From Allobosea sp. Tri-44 (GTDB taxonomy: Bacteria > Pseudomonadota > Alphaproteobacteria > Rhizobiales > Beijerinckiaceae): 64,000 nucleotides of DNA. The notes under the pieces were generated by a model that ran no database searches, was not told where the DNA came from, and worked only from the letters and a program-made list of their open reading frames with translations. Below are positions 8,359 through 17,191 of this stretch, piece after piece. Both the position numbers and the translations under genes were made by a program. The first letter of the stretch is position 1. Each line of letters starts with the position of its first letter. The stretch lies in the NCBI RefSeq assembly GCF_004123845.1, contig NZ_NBDP01000003.1, forward strand, positions 744,001 through 808,000, read 5' to 3'.

Positions 8359-8469
8359 ATGCTGGTTGCTCGCAAACTGATGGCCGGAGCCGTGGAGTTC
8401 CTGGCGCTCGCGCTCTTCGTCGGAATGATCTGGGTCTGGGCGGCGCTCGCCTCGGGGCCGCACGTCTGA
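8359..8469 (+). CDS. SOS-regulated single-span membrane microprotein (36 aa)
   Basis: A 36-codon gene starting at ATG 8359 with GGAG eight bases upstream (8347-8350), about 15 bases after the LexA box. The product has a short basic N-terminus (Arg5, Lys6), one hydrophobic span of about residues 12-31 ending in Ala-rich sequence with Trp25 and Trp27, and a short tail GPHV. It should sit in the inner membrane with N-terminus inside. I recognise no homologue by sequence. In Caulobacter the SOS-induced SidA (29 aa) is a similar inner-membrane inhibitor of the divisome, so a division-checkpoint role is a reasonable inference. dnaE1 follows on the same strand 183 bases later. Confidence 0.75.
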   Translation: MLVARKLMAGAVEFLALALFVGMIWVWAALASGPHV

Positions 8470-8652
8470 GGGGCACGGCGGACGGGAGCCGGGGAGGCTT
8501 CGTTCGCATGTCCACAGCCTCGCATCCCGGCCCGCTCGACCGAGATGGGGTGGCGCGCCATAACCGGTTCGGAGCATGCTCCGGGATCAAGAATCGGCGC
8601 AGGCTCTCCCGCTCGGCAAACTGGCTGAACGGATGGCGCGCCGGAGGGCGCG

Positions 8653-11600
8653 ATGACCGACCGAAAAGACGACGCACTGGTTCAGGACGAGGTCGGCTTC
8701 GTCCACCTCCATGTCCATTCGAGCTATTCGCTGCTCGAGGGCGCGATCCAGGTCGGCACGCTCGCCAAGCTCGCTGCAGGCGATGGCCAGCCGGCCATGG
8801 CGCTGACCGATACCAACAACCTGTTCGGTGCGCTCGAATTCTCCGAGAAATTGGCGAGCTCCGGCATCCAGCCGATCGCCGGCGTGCAGCTCTCCGTCGA
8901 TTTCGCCGATGAGGACACGGGCGGACGCAAGCCGGTCCAGAGTGTGACGCCACATCTCGTCCTGCTGGCGACGAGCGAGGCCGGCTACAGCAATCTGATG
9001 AGGCTGGTGACGCAGGCCTGCCTGGTGGCGGGAGCCGGCGCGCCGGTCGCGGCGATCGACCATGTCGCCGCATGCGCCCATGATCTGATTGCGCTGACCG
9101 GCGGCTTCGGTGGGCCGCTCGACGCAGCTTTGCGTGCCGGCCAGCCGGCCCAGGCTGCGGCACGGCTTGCGCGCCTCCGCGAGATCTTCGGCGATCGACT
9201 CTATGTCGAGCTCCAGCGCCATGATCGCGAGGACGGAGCGGCGATCGAGGCCGGGCTGCTGCGGCTCGCCTATGACAATGACCTGCCAATCGTCGCGACC
9301 AACGAGCCGTATTTCGGCAAGCCTGCCGATTTCGAGGCGCATGACGCGCTGCTCGCCGTCGCGGCCGGCCGGCTGGTTTCCGACAATGAGCGCCGGCGCG
9401 TCACGCCGGAGCATTATTTCGCCAGCCGCGCCGAGATGAAGCGCCGCTTCGCCGACCTGCCGGAAGCTCTGGCCTCGACGGTCGAGATCGCCCGGCGCTG
9501 CTCCTGGCGCGTCGGCCTGCGCAAACCGATCCTGCCGCGCTTCGGCGAGGAGGGGCGCGACGAAGCCGAGGAACTGGAGAGCCAGGCGAAGGCGGGGCTC
9601 GAAGCACGGTTGGCCAAGCATGGGCCGGCCGCGAGCTTCACGGTCGAGGACTACGAAAAACGCCTCGCTTTCGAGCTTTCAATTATCACCCGGATGAAAT
9701 TCCCGGGCTATTTTCTCATTGTTGCCGACTTCATCAAATGGGCCAAGGATCATGACATTCCGGTCGGGCCGGGACGTGGTTCGGGTGCAGGCTCGCTCGT
9801 CGCCTATGCCCTGACCATCACCGACGTCGATCCGCTGCGCTTCGGCCTGCTGTTCGAGCGCTTCCTCAACCCCGACCGCGTCTCGATGCCGGACTTCGAC
9901 ATCGACTTCTGCCAGTACCGGCGTGAAGAGGTGATCGAGTACGTCAAGCATCGCTATGGCGAGCAGCGCGTCGCCCAGATCATCACCTTCGGTACCTTGC
10001 AGGCGCGCGGCGTGCTGCGCGACGTCGGCCGTGTGCTGGAGATGCCCTACGGCCAGGTCGACAAGCTGACCAAGCTGGTGCCGCAGAATCCGGCCAAGCC
10101 GATCACCTTGCCGGAGGCGATCGCCGGCGAACCCAAGCTGCAGGAGGCGGCGGCGGAGGAGCCGGTTGTCGCGCGCCTGCTCGAGATCGCCCAGAAGCTG
10201 GAAGGGCTGCACCGCCACGCCTCGACGCACGCCGCCGGCGTCGTCATCGGCGACCGGCCGCTGGAGGAGCTGGTCGCGCTTTCGGTCGATCCGCGCACCG
10301 GCATGCGCGTCACCCAGTTCAACATGAAATGGGTCGAGCAGGCCGGGCTGGTGAAGTTCGACTTCCTCGGCCTGAAGACGCTGACCACGCTGACCATCGC
10401 GGTCAAGCTGATCGCCCAGCGCGGCATCGAGGTCGATCTGGCGCAACTGCCCTTCGACGATCCGAAGACCTACGAGATGCTGTCGCGCGGCGAGACGGTC
10501 GGCGTGTTCCAGGTGGAATCGGTCGGCATGCGCAAGGCGCTGGTCGAGATGAAGGCCGACCGGATCGAGGACCTGATCGCGCTGGTGGCGCTCTACCGCC
10601 CCGGCCCGATGGACAACATCCCGACCTATTGCCGCCGCAAGCTCGGCCTGGAGGAGCCGACCTATCTGCATCCCGGCATGGAGCCGTTCCTGGCCGAGAC
10701 GCATGGCATCATCGTCTACCAGGAACAGGTGATGCAGGTGGCGCAGGCGCTGTCGGGCTATTCGCTCGGTGAAGCCGACCTGTTGCGCCGCGCCATGGGC
10801 AAGAAGATCAAGGCCGAGATGGACGCCCAGCGCGACCGTTTTGTGAAGGGCGCCATCGAGGGCGGGCTGAAGAAGGACATCGCCTCGGAGATATTCGAGC
10901 TCCTGGCGAAATTTGCCGATTACGGCTTCAACAAGAGCCATGCGGCCGCCTATGCCGTCGTCGCCTTCCAGACCGCCTATCTGAAGGCGAACTTTCCCGT
11001 AGAATTCCTCGCCGCGTCGATGACGCTCGACATCGGCAATACCGACAAGCTCTCGGAATTCCGCCGCGATGCCGAGCGGCTCGGCATCAAGGTCGAGCGT
11101 CCCTCGATCAACCGTTCCGGCGTCGATTTCGACGTCGCCGACGGCGCGATCCGCTATGCGCTCGGTGCGATCAAGGGGGTCGGTCGCGTCGCGGTGGAGT
11201 CGATCGTCGCGGCGCGCGCCAAGGGGGGGCCATTCCGCGACCTCGCCGATTTCGCCCGCAGGATCGATACGCGCCTGGTCAACCGGCGCACGATCGAGGC
11301 GCTGATCTCGGCCGGAACGCTCGATGAGATCGAGCCGGAGCGGGCCAAGGCGATGGCGGCTGTCGACGGCATGCTCGCGCTCTCGAACCGCACCCGCGAC
11401 GCAGCCGAGGGCGGCCAGTCCGAGCTGTTCGGTGGCGGCGGCGTAGCCGAGGCCTTCCGCATCCCGCCCTTCGAACCCTGGGCGCCGGCCGAGCGACTGC
11501 AGCGCGAGCACGATGCTGTCGGCTTCTTCCTCTCCGGCCATCCGCTCGACGATTACGAGCATGTCCTCAAGCGCCTGCGGGTGCAGAGCTATGCTGATTT

Positions 11601-12120
11601 CGCCCGCAATGTCCGCGCCAGCGGCACCTCGATCGCCAAGGTCGCCGCCTCCGTCATCGATAGGTCGGAGCGCCGGACCAAGTCCGGCAACAAGATGGGC
11701 ATCGTGCAGCTCTCCGACCCCAGCGGCCAGTTCGAGGCGATCCTGTTCTCGGAGGGGCTGCAGCGCTATCGCGAGTTGCTCGAGCCCGGCGCCGCGCTGG
11801 TGCTGCGGCTCTCGGCCGTGCTCGACGGCGAGGAGGTGCGCCCGCGCATCGAGGATTGCGAGCGGCTCGACGAACTCGCAAACCGGCAAAAGCAGGACCT
11901 CTGCATCTTCCTGCGCGACGACAAGGCGCTGTCCTCGATCGCCGAGCGGGTGAAGCCGCGCGACGGTGTCCGCGCCGCGGGCAAGATCTCGCTGGTGATG
12001 ATCCTCGACGACGGCGCCCAGGAGGTCGAGATCGAATTGCCCGGGCGCTATCCGGTCAACCAGCAGGTCGCCAATGCGGTGCGTGCCGCGCCCGGTGTGG
12101 TGAACGTCGAGCTACGCTGA
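8653..12120 (+). CDS. dnaE: DNA polymerase III alpha subunit (replicative, DnaE1)
   Basis: Catalytic subunit of the replicative polymerase, 1155 residues, full length for the family. The N-terminal PHP domain begins with HLHVH (residues 18-22). The polymerase core carries GPGRGSGAGS and the catalytic PDFDIDF (about 413-419), followed by the fingers, tandem helix-hairpin-helix and an OB-fold near residue 1010. The intact PHP motif and the FGLLFERFLNPDR sequence identify DnaE1 and not the error-prone ImuC/DnaE2. The ATG at 8653 has GGAGGG upstream. It lies downstream of the LexA-controlled microprotein gene without a clear terminator between, so some transcription could be shared. Confidence 0.96.
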   Translation: MTDRKDDALVQDEVGFVHLHVHSSYSLLEGAIQVGTLAKLAAGDGQPAMALTDTNNLFGALEFSEKLASSGIQPIAGVQLSVDFADEDTGGRKPVQSVTPHLVLLATSEAGYSNLMRLVTQACLVAGAGAPVAAIDHVAACAHDLIALTGGFGGPLDAALRAGQPAQAAARLARLREIFGDRLYVELQRHDREDGAAIEAGLLRLAYDNDLPIVATNEPYFGKPADFEAHDALLAVAAGRLVSDNERRRVTPEHYFASRAEMKRRFADLPEALASTVEIARRCSWRVGLRKPILPRFGEEGRDEAEELESQAKAGLEARLAKHGPAASFTVEDYEKRLAFELSIITRMKFPGYFLIVADFIKWAKDHDIPVGPGRGSGAGSLVAYALTITDVDPLRFGLLFERFLNPDRVSMPDFDIDFCQYRREEVIEYVKHRYGEQRVAQIITFGTLQARGVLRDVGRVLEMPYGQVDKLTKLVPQNPAKPITLPEAIAGEPKLQEAAAEEPVVARLLEIAQKLEGLHRHASTHAAGVVIGDRPLEELVALSVDPRTGMRVTQFNMKWVEQAGLVKFDFLGLKTLTTLTIAVKLIAQRGIEVDLAQLPFDDPKTYEMLSRGETVGVFQVESVGMRKALVEMKADRIEDLIALVALYRPGPMDNIPTYCRRKLGLEEPTYLHPGMEPFLAETHGIIVYQEQVMQVAQALSGYSLGEADLLRRAMGKKIKAEMDAQRDRFVKGAIEGGLKKDIASEIFELLAKFADYGFNKSHAAAYAVVAFQTAYLKANFPVEFLAASMTLDIGNTDKLSEFRRDAERLGIKVERPSINRSGVDFDVADGAIRYALGAIKGVGRVAVESIVAARAKGGPFRDLADFARRIDTRLVNRRTIEALISAGTLDEIEPERAKAMAAVDGMLALSNRTRDAAEGGQSELFGGGGVAEAFRIPPFEPWAPAERLQREHDAVGFFLSGHPLDDYEHVLKRLRVQSYADFARNVRASGTSIAKVAASVIDRSERRTKSGNKMGIVQLSDPSGQFEAILFSEGLQRYRELLEPGAALVLRLSAVLDGEEVRPRIEDCERLDELANRQKQDLCIFLRDDKALSSIAERVKPRDGVRAAGKISLVMILDDGAQEVEIELPGRYPVNQQVANAVRAAPGVVNVELR

Positions 12121-12215
12121 CGGGCGGGTACAAGGCTTGCCGAGGCCAGCCTTGCGCTGCCGGCGGCCAAGGCATCAGAGTGGGCGCAGACACGGATCAT
12201 GTCCGGGGGGACTGA

Positions 12216-12938
12216 ATGAAGCAGTATGTCGCGCGTATTCCGATGAGCCTTGCCGTGCCCGAGGCTATGCACTGGGCGATCAAGGACGTGCTGGAAGGCG
12301 AGTATGAAGCCGGCTTCGACGGCGTCGGCCTCGACATTCTCGACATCGGCGCCAATGTCGGCTCGTTCGCGCTCTGGGCGAGTGCGCGCTGGCCCGGCAG
12401 CACGGTGACCTCCTACGAGCCGCATCCGGGGACCTTCGCGCTGCTGCAGCAGAATACCCGGCTGCGCCGCGACATCGTCACGGTCAACGCCGCGCTATTT
12501 CCGGGTGGTCAGAAAACGGCGACCTTCCTCAGCCGCTTTGCCGGCGATGGCGAATCGGGGCTCGCTTCCTATGCTGGCGACACCTTTGTGGCCGGCGCGA
12601 TGGTCGAGCGCTACGAGGTCGCGGTGGTCGATCCGGCGAGCCTGCCCTCGGCGGATATCGTCAAGATCGATATCGAAGGCGGGGAGGGCGATGTGCTCGA
12701 CCATCTCGACCTGTCGAAGACCTCGCTGGTGCTGCTGGAATACCAGAATCGCAAGAACCGCCTGCAGTTGGAGGCACGGCTCAAGGCCGATTTCGAGCTC
12801 ATCGACACCGTCGAGCACATCTGGGACCCGTTGCTCGAACAGCGCTGCTACCGGCCCGATCTCGCCGGCGACGTCTATGGCCGCATGTTCGCTGCCCGAA
12901 AAGGCGTGACGCGGATGACGCGGGCGGCGAGAGCGTGA
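12216..12938 (+). CDS. FkbM family methyltransferase
   Basis: A 240-residue SAM-dependent methyltransferase. The SAM-binding motif LDIGANVGSFALWA lies at about 44-57, followed by SYEPHPGTFALLQQN and the later VKIDIEGGE, all hallmarks of the FkbM fold. Members methylate sugars, lipids or secondary metabolites; the substrate is not apparent and there is no biosynthetic cluster here. The ATG at 12216 has a GGGGGA ribosome site. A CAAGGCT/AGCCTTG inverted repeat at 12131-12154 separates it from dnaE but lacks a T-run. Confidence 0.88.
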   Translation: MKQYVARIPMSLAVPEAMHWAIKDVLEGEYEAGFDGVGLDILDIGANVGSFALWASARWPGSTVTSYEPHPGTFALLQQNTRLRRDIVTVNAALFPGGQKTATFLSRFAGDGESGLASYAGDTFVAGAMVERYEVAVVDPASLPSADIVKIDIEGGEGDVLDHLDLSKTSLVLLEYQNRKNRLQLEARLKADFELIDTVEHIWDPLLEQRCYRPDLAGDVYGRMFAARKGVTRMTRAARA

Positions 12939-13080
12939 TCGGCGGCCTGCGCCAGGCTGTCGTCACTGTCCGCGCGCGAAGGCGTATCGTCGCGCGCTGG
13001 TTGGCGGTAACATGGTGCGCTCCGGTTCCGGCTCCATACCCCCGGCCGCCGAGACGCCGATAGCAGCTCGGGAGGCGAGG

Positions 13081-13806
13081 ATGCAGGATGGCTTCAGGAT
13101 CGACCGGCGCAGCTTGGTCGCTGGCGCGACGGTGCTCGTCGCATCCGCCGCGGCGTCACCGCTGAAGGCACAGGAGAAACCGGTGATCGACGCAAGGACC
13201 GCCCTCATCGTCGTCGACGTGCAGAACGATTTCTGCCCGGGCGGCAGCTTGGCGGTGGGCAAGGGCGACGAAGTCGTCGCGGTCATCAACGCCTTGGGCA
13301 AGCGCTTCGCCAATGTCGTCATGACGCAGGACTGGCACCCGGCCGGCCATTCCTCCTTCGCCAGCAGCCATCCCGGCAAGAAGCCGTTCGAGATGATGCA
13401 GATGCCCTATGGCCCGCAGGTGCTCTGGCCCGACCACTGCATCCAGGGCAGCAAGGGCGCCGAGTTCCGCGCCGATCTCGACCTCACCATGGCGCAGACC
13501 ATCGTGCGCAAGGGTTATCGCCGCGAGGTCGACAGCTATTCCGGCTTCGTCGAGGCCGACCGCAAAACGCCGACGGGCCTCGGCGGCTATCTCAGGGAAC
13601 GCGGCGTCGCCCGCGCCGTCGTCGTCGGCCTCGCCACCGATTTCTGCGTCGGCTGGACAGCGCAGGATGCGGCGCGCAACGGGCTGGAGACCCTCGTCGT
13701 CGAGGAGGCGTGCCGGGCGATCGACCTCAACGGTTCGCTCGACAAGGCCTGGGCCGACATGGCGGCGCTCGGCGTGAAACGGGCGCGGCTGGCCGATCTG
13801 ATCTGA
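13081..13806 (+). CDS. pncA: Nicotinamidase with Tat-like signal peptide
   Basis: Hydrolyses nicotinamide to nicotinate for NAD salvage. The isochorismatase-like fold has all expected residues: Asp in VVDVQNDF, Lys in IVRKGYRREVDSYSGF and nucleophilic Cys in GLATDFCVGW. The metal-site Asp/His residues are in QDWHPAGHSSF. The chosen ATG at 13081 has GGGAGG upstream and gives 241 residues with a twin-arginine N-terminus (DRRSLVAGA, hydrophobic stretch, SPLKAQ), unusual for an enzyme normally cytosolic. An in-frame GTG at 13183, preceded by AGGAG at ideal spacing, would give a leaderless 207-residue enzyme. Which start is used in vivo is open. Confidence 0.9.
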   Translation: MQDGFRIDRRSLVAGATVLVASAAASPLKAQEKPVIDARTALIVVDVQNDFCPGGSLAVGKGDEVVAVINALGKRFANVVMTQDWHPAGHSSFASSHPGKKPFEMMQMPYGPQVLWPDHCIQGSKGAEFRADLDLTMAQTIVRKGYRREVDSYSGFVEADRKTPTGLGGYLRERGVARAVVVGLATDFCVGWTAQDAARNGLETLVVEEACRAIDLNGSLDKAWADMAALGVKRARLADLI

Positions 13807-14090
13807 CGAATTGAGGTACGCTTACTTCGCCAGAGCGCGAATCTGCACCTGGACCCATTCCGAGGCTGGATTGATCATTGCCCCGAGCGGGCGACGAGGT
13901 ATTGCTTCCAGCTGAACGGTCTCAGGCGTTTGGAGGCAGATTCTGCCGCGCATTGCGGACGGTGTGCGGGCGCGCTTGCGTTCTACTACTGGGCTGGTGC
14001 GAGCTTGCCGCAAACAGCGGGGAAAGCTATTGCAGCCTCGGGGAAGCGGGGCGTGTATCTGCGGATGCATTCAACTTGAGAGAGATTGTC

Positions 14091-14483
14091 ATGCTCCTTT
14101 CCTTCAAGCGTTTCAGCGCAGTCGCCGCCTTTGCGGCTCTGTCCTGCAGCCAGGCTTTCGCGCAGAGCCAGGTCGATCAGCTCGCGATGGCCTACCAGGC
14201 CGGCCGCAACCAGCTTGGAATCCTGAGCTATTGCGCCGAGAAGAGTTATGTCGGCGCGGATGTCGTCGAAATCCAGCGCAAGGTGCTGGCCCTGATTCCG
14301 CCGCCGGCCGACAAGAGCGCCGGCGACACCGCGGAAGCCGCCGGCAAGAAGGGCACGATCGCGATGATGGGCGTGACCCAGGATCTCGAGACGATCGCCA
14401 AGGCGCAGGGCGGCACGGCTGCGGCCTACTGCAAGCAGATCGGCGACGTCGTGCTGAAGGCTGCCGCGTCGCTGCCCAAGTGA
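14091..14483 (+). CDS. Small exported protein of unknown function
   Basis: A 130-residue precursor with a clear Sec signal peptide (about 1-24, ending QAFA before QSQVDQL). The mature part is helical and Ala/Lys-rich, with two cysteines (SYCAEKS and AAYCKQI) that could form a periplasmic disulfide. The ATG at 14091 follows GAGAGA; upstream in-frame starts would place the signal peptide internally and were rejected. Similar small secreted proteins exist in Rhizobiales without an assigned role, and I cannot name a domain with confidence. Confidence 0.75.
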   Translation: MLLSFKRFSAVAAFAALSCSQAFAQSQVDQLAMAYQAGRNQLGILSYCAEKSYVGADVVEIQRKVLALIPPPADKSAGDTAEAAGKKGTIAMMGVTQDLETIAKAQGGTAAAYCKQIGDVVLKAAASLPK

Positions 14484-14591
14484 GCTTAGCAACGGCCGCT
14501 CCTGCCAGCTTTCGGCAGAGCACGGCTTGACCTCAACCACGATCGAGGTCGTATCGACCCGGCTCCTGCATTTGCATTGAAGGAGCCGGGC

Positions 14592-14903
14592 ATGCCCGAC
14601 CATCCGATCGTCAACATCAGCGTCATCACGCCGAAGCCTGAATGCTTCGCCGAGTTCATGAACTTGCAGCTCGCCCAGCACCATGCCTTGCGCGGCAAGG
14701 TCGATGGGTTGGTCGGCGGGCGATTGTTCCGTTCCCGCGAGGATCGCGACGTGGTGCTAGTGACGATGTTCGAATCCGAGGACGCGGCCCTGCGCTTCAG
14801 CCGCGACGAGCGTTTCACCAGCCATCTGGCACGCGTGCGCCCGCTGCTGGAACGCGCTGTGCCCGGCGCCTATGACGTGGCTTATGAGGTTGGCTCGCTC
14901 TGA
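14592..14903 (+). CDS. Antibiotic biosynthesis monooxygenase (ABM)-like domain protein
   Basis: A 103-residue soluble protein with the dimeric alpha/beta-barrel pattern of ABM/stress-responsive barrel proteins: NISVITPKPECFAEFMNL at the start, a central FRSREDRDVVLVTMFES and a C-terminal helix and strand. ATG 14592 has AAGGAG six bases upstream; a TTG at 14577 is in frame but overlaps that ribosome site. Such proteins act as small oxygenases, haem-degrading enzymes or stress proteins; the catalytic specificity is not visible here. Confidence 0.7.
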   Translation: MPDHPIVNISVITPKPECFAEFMNLQLAQHHALRGKVDGLVGGRLFRSREDRDVVLVTMFESEDAALRFSRDERFTSHLARVRPLLERAVPGAYDVAYEVGSL

Positions 14904-14920
14904 CGAACTGACCTGAAGTC

Positions 14921-14949
14921 TTGCATTCCGGCGCGACGGCGTGTAAGGC
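14921..14949 (+). promoter_or_regulatory. Possible rpsB promoter
   Basis: TTGCAT (14921-14926) and TAAGGC (14944-14949) are 17 bases apart and lie about 115 bases upstream of the rpsB start, in the only gap long enough for the promoter of this translation operon. The -10 is a weak match, so this is tentative. Confidence 0.3.
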
Positions 14950-15063
14950 GCGCCCTATCCCACATGGGGAGCATCACCTCGACACCGAGGCGTTCCGGTG
15001 ACTGGTCAGCTTATGGCCGGCTCATTCGCTCCCCAGAGGCTCAACCGGAAGGACAAGAATACC

Positions 15064-16074
15064 ATGGCTCTGCCAGATTTCTCCATGCGTCAGCTGCTCG
15101 AGGCCGGCGCCCATTTCGGCCACCAGTCGCATCGCTGGAACCCGAAGATGTCGCCGTTCATCTACGGGACGCGCAACAACATCCACATCCTCGACCTGTC
15201 GCAGTCGGTGCCGATGCTGTCGCGCGCCCTGCAGGCGGTCAGCGACACCGTCGCCCGCGGCGGCCGCGTCCTTTTCGTCGGCACCAAGCGCCAGGCGCAG
15301 GACGCCATCGCCGACGCGGCCAAGCGCTCGGCACAGTACTATGTCAACTCCCGCTGGCTTGGCGGCATGCTGACCAACTGGAAGACCATCTCGGCTTCGA
15401 TCCAGCGCCTGCGCAAGGTCGACGAACTGCTGAGCGGCGCCAGCACCGGCCTGACCAAGAAGGAGCGCCTGATGCTGGCGCGCGAGCGCGACAAGCTTGA
15501 GAAGGCGCTCGGTGGCATCAAGGACATGGGCGGCACGCCCGACATGATCTTCGTGATCGACACCAACAAGGAAGCGCTCGCGATCAAGGAGGCCCAGCGC
15601 CTCGGCATCCCGGTCGCGGCCATCATCGACTCCAACAGCGATCCGGATGGCATCACCTTCCCGGTTCCGGCCAATGACGACGCCGGCCGCGCCATCCAGC
15701 TCTATTGCGATCTCGTCGCGCGCTCGGCCATCGACGGCATCTCGCGCGCCTCGGGCGACCATGGCGTCGACCTCGGTGCTGCCGAGACCCCGATCGTCGA
15801 GACGGCGATTGCCGAGCCGGCGGCTGTCGAGGGCCAGGCCCAGGCTTTCGAGCTGCTGACCGGACCGCGTGGTGCGCCGGACGACTTCATGAAGCTCTCG
15901 GGCATGGGTCCGGAGATCGTGCAGAAGCTCAACGATGGCGGCATCTTCCACTTCTGGCAGCTCGCTGCCATGACGCCGGCAGAGGTCACCAAGATCGATC
16001 ATGACCTGAAGCTCGCCGGCCGCATCGAGCGTGACGGCTGGGTTGCCCAGGCGCGCGACCTCGCCGACGCCTGA
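15064..16074 (+). CDS. rpsB: 30S ribosomal protein S2 with C-terminal extension
   Basis: Essential small-subunit protein. The N-terminus [29 protein letters not shown] (in part) and motifs [21 protein letters not shown] and [13 protein letters not shown] are classic S2. The ATG at 15064 follows GGAAGGAC; an upstream in-frame start at 14998 has no such support. At 336 residues it exceeds the usual ~250. The extra ~85 residues (after about 250) contain an acidic linker and a helix-hairpin-helix-like module ([31 protein letters not shown]) resembling the tail found on some alphaproteobacterial L21 and NuoE proteins. It heads the rpsB-tsf-pyrH cluster. Confidence 0.97.
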   Translation: MALPDFSMRQLLEAGAHFGHQSHRWNPKMSPFIYGTRNNIHILDLSQSVPMLSRALQAVSDTVARGGRVLFVGTKRQAQDAIADAAKRSAQYYVNSRWLGGMLTNWKTISASIQRLRKVDELLSGASTGLTKKERLMLARERDKLEKALGGIKDMGGTPDMIFVIDTNKEALAIKEAQRLGIPVAAIIDSNSDPDGITFPVPANDDAGRAIQLYCDLVARSAIDGISRASGDHGVDLGAAETPIVETAIAEPAAVEGQAQAFELLTGPRGAPDDFMKLSGMGPEIVQKLNDGGIFHFWQLAAMTPAEVTKIDHDLKLAGRIERDGWVAQARDLADA

Positions 16075-16137
16075 TCTCCCGGATTGCGATGCGTCATCGG
16101 CGCGTCGCACTTCGATACCTGACTAAAGCCGAAGCAG

Positions 16138-16166
16138 CGCCGACGACCGGAAACGGAGCGTCGGCG
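16138..16166 (+). other. Stable hairpin in the rpsB-tsf intergenic leader
   Basis: CGCCGACG (16138-16145) pairs perfectly with CGTCGGCG (16159-16166). Inside is a further CCG/CGG stem capped by a GAAA tetraloop. It is followed by TTTG only, so it is a weak terminator candidate; an attenuator or mRNA-processing site 80 bases before tsf is equally possible. Confidence 0.55.
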
Positions 16167-16245
16167 TTTGCCAATCCAGGCTTCGATTTTTCGACAATGC
16201 GGTACGCCACCGGGCGAAGGCCGCAAGACAGCAAGGACGACGCAA

Positions 16246-17169
16246 ATGGCTGCGATCACCGCCGGCATGGTGAAGGAACTCCGCGACAAGACCGGCGCGG
16301 GCATGATGGACTGCAAGACCGCGCTCTCGGCCACCGACGGCAACATGGAAGCCGCCATCGACTGGCTGCGCGCCAAGGGCCTGTCCAAGGCCGCCAAGAA
16401 GGCCGGCCGCGTCGCCGCCGAAGGCCTCGTCGCGGTTGCCGTGCGCGGCCATAGCGGCGTTGTGGTTGAGGTCAACTCCGAGACCGACTTCGTCGCCCGC
16501 AATCTCGAATTCCAGGCGCTGGCCCGCACCATCGCCGATGTCGCGCTCGAGCGTGGCGGCGATGTCGAGGCACTGGCCGCCCATCACTATCCGGGCGGCG
16601 GCACCGTCGCCGACGCGATCGCCAACGCCATCGCCACGATCGGCGAGAACATGACGCTGCGCCGTGTCGGCTCGGTTTCCGTCTCGGCCGGCGTGATCGG
16701 CTCCTATGTCCACGGCGCGGTCGCCGACGGGCTCGGCAAGATCGGCGTCATCGTCGGCCTGGAGACCAGCGGCAAGGGCGATGAGCTCACGGCGCTTGGC
16801 CGTCAGCTCGCCATGCACATCGCCGCGACCAACCCGGTGGCGCTCGACCTCGCTTCGGTGGATCCCGCGGTGCTTGAGCGCGAGAAGGCGATCCTGGCCG
16901 AGAAGAACGCCGGCAAGCCCGAGCACGTCCTCGCCAAGATCGTCGAGAGCGGCATGAAGAGCTACGCCAAGGAATATTGCCTGCTCGACCAGGGCTATAT
17001 CCATGATGGCTCGAAGTCGGTCGCCCAGGTGCTGAAGGAAGCCGAAGGCAAGGTCGGCGGTCCGATCAAGCTCACCGGTTTTGCCCGCTTCGCGCTCGGC
17101 GAGGGCATCGAGAAGGAAGAGACCGACTTCGCCGCCGAGGTCGCGGCCGCTGGCGGCACCACGGGCTGA
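16246..17169 (+). CDS. tsf: Elongation factor Ts
   Basis: Guanine-nucleotide exchange factor that regenerates EF-Tu-GTP. The 307-residue protein has the N-terminal UBA-like domain ([19 protein letters not shown]) and the core motif SETDFVARN that inserts into EF-Tu, followed by two dimerisation/core repeats, a normal length for the family. ATG 16246 follows AAGGA. It lies 171 bases downstream of rpsB with a hairpin in between and ends at a strong intrinsic terminator (17192-17219). Confidence 0.97.
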   Translation: MAAITAGMVKELRDKTGAGMMDCKTALSATDGNMEAAIDWLRAKGLSKAAKKAGRVAAEGLVAVAVRGHSGVVVEVNSETDFVARNLEFQALARTIADVALERGGDVEALAAHHYPGGGTVADAIANAIATIGENMTLRRVGSVSVSAGVIGSYVHGAVADGLGKIGVIVGLETSGKGDELTALGRQLAMHIAATNPVALDLASVDPAVLEREKAILAEKNAGKPEHVLAKIVESGMKSYAKEYCLLDQGYIHDGSKSVAQVLKEAEGKVGGPIKLTGFARFALGEGIEKEETDFAAEVAAAGGTTG

Positions 17170-17191
17170 CAAGCCCGTTGATAGGACACAG

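Noticed and set aside
9679..11889. A 736-codon open frame antisense to dnaE
   Set aside because: It mirrors the high-GC coding frame of dnaE, has composition typical of such shadows (rich in Asp, Arg, Leu, Gly), no recognisable domain and no ribosome site. Similar long antisense frames over bamA (23677-25632), pyrG and comEC were dismissed for the same reason.
13822..14070. An 82-codon minus-strand frame in the pncA to exported-protein gap
   Set aside because: The C-terminal third looks faintly protein-like, but the rest is random, there is no ribosome site, and no family is recognised. The 284-base gap otherwise shows nothing definite.
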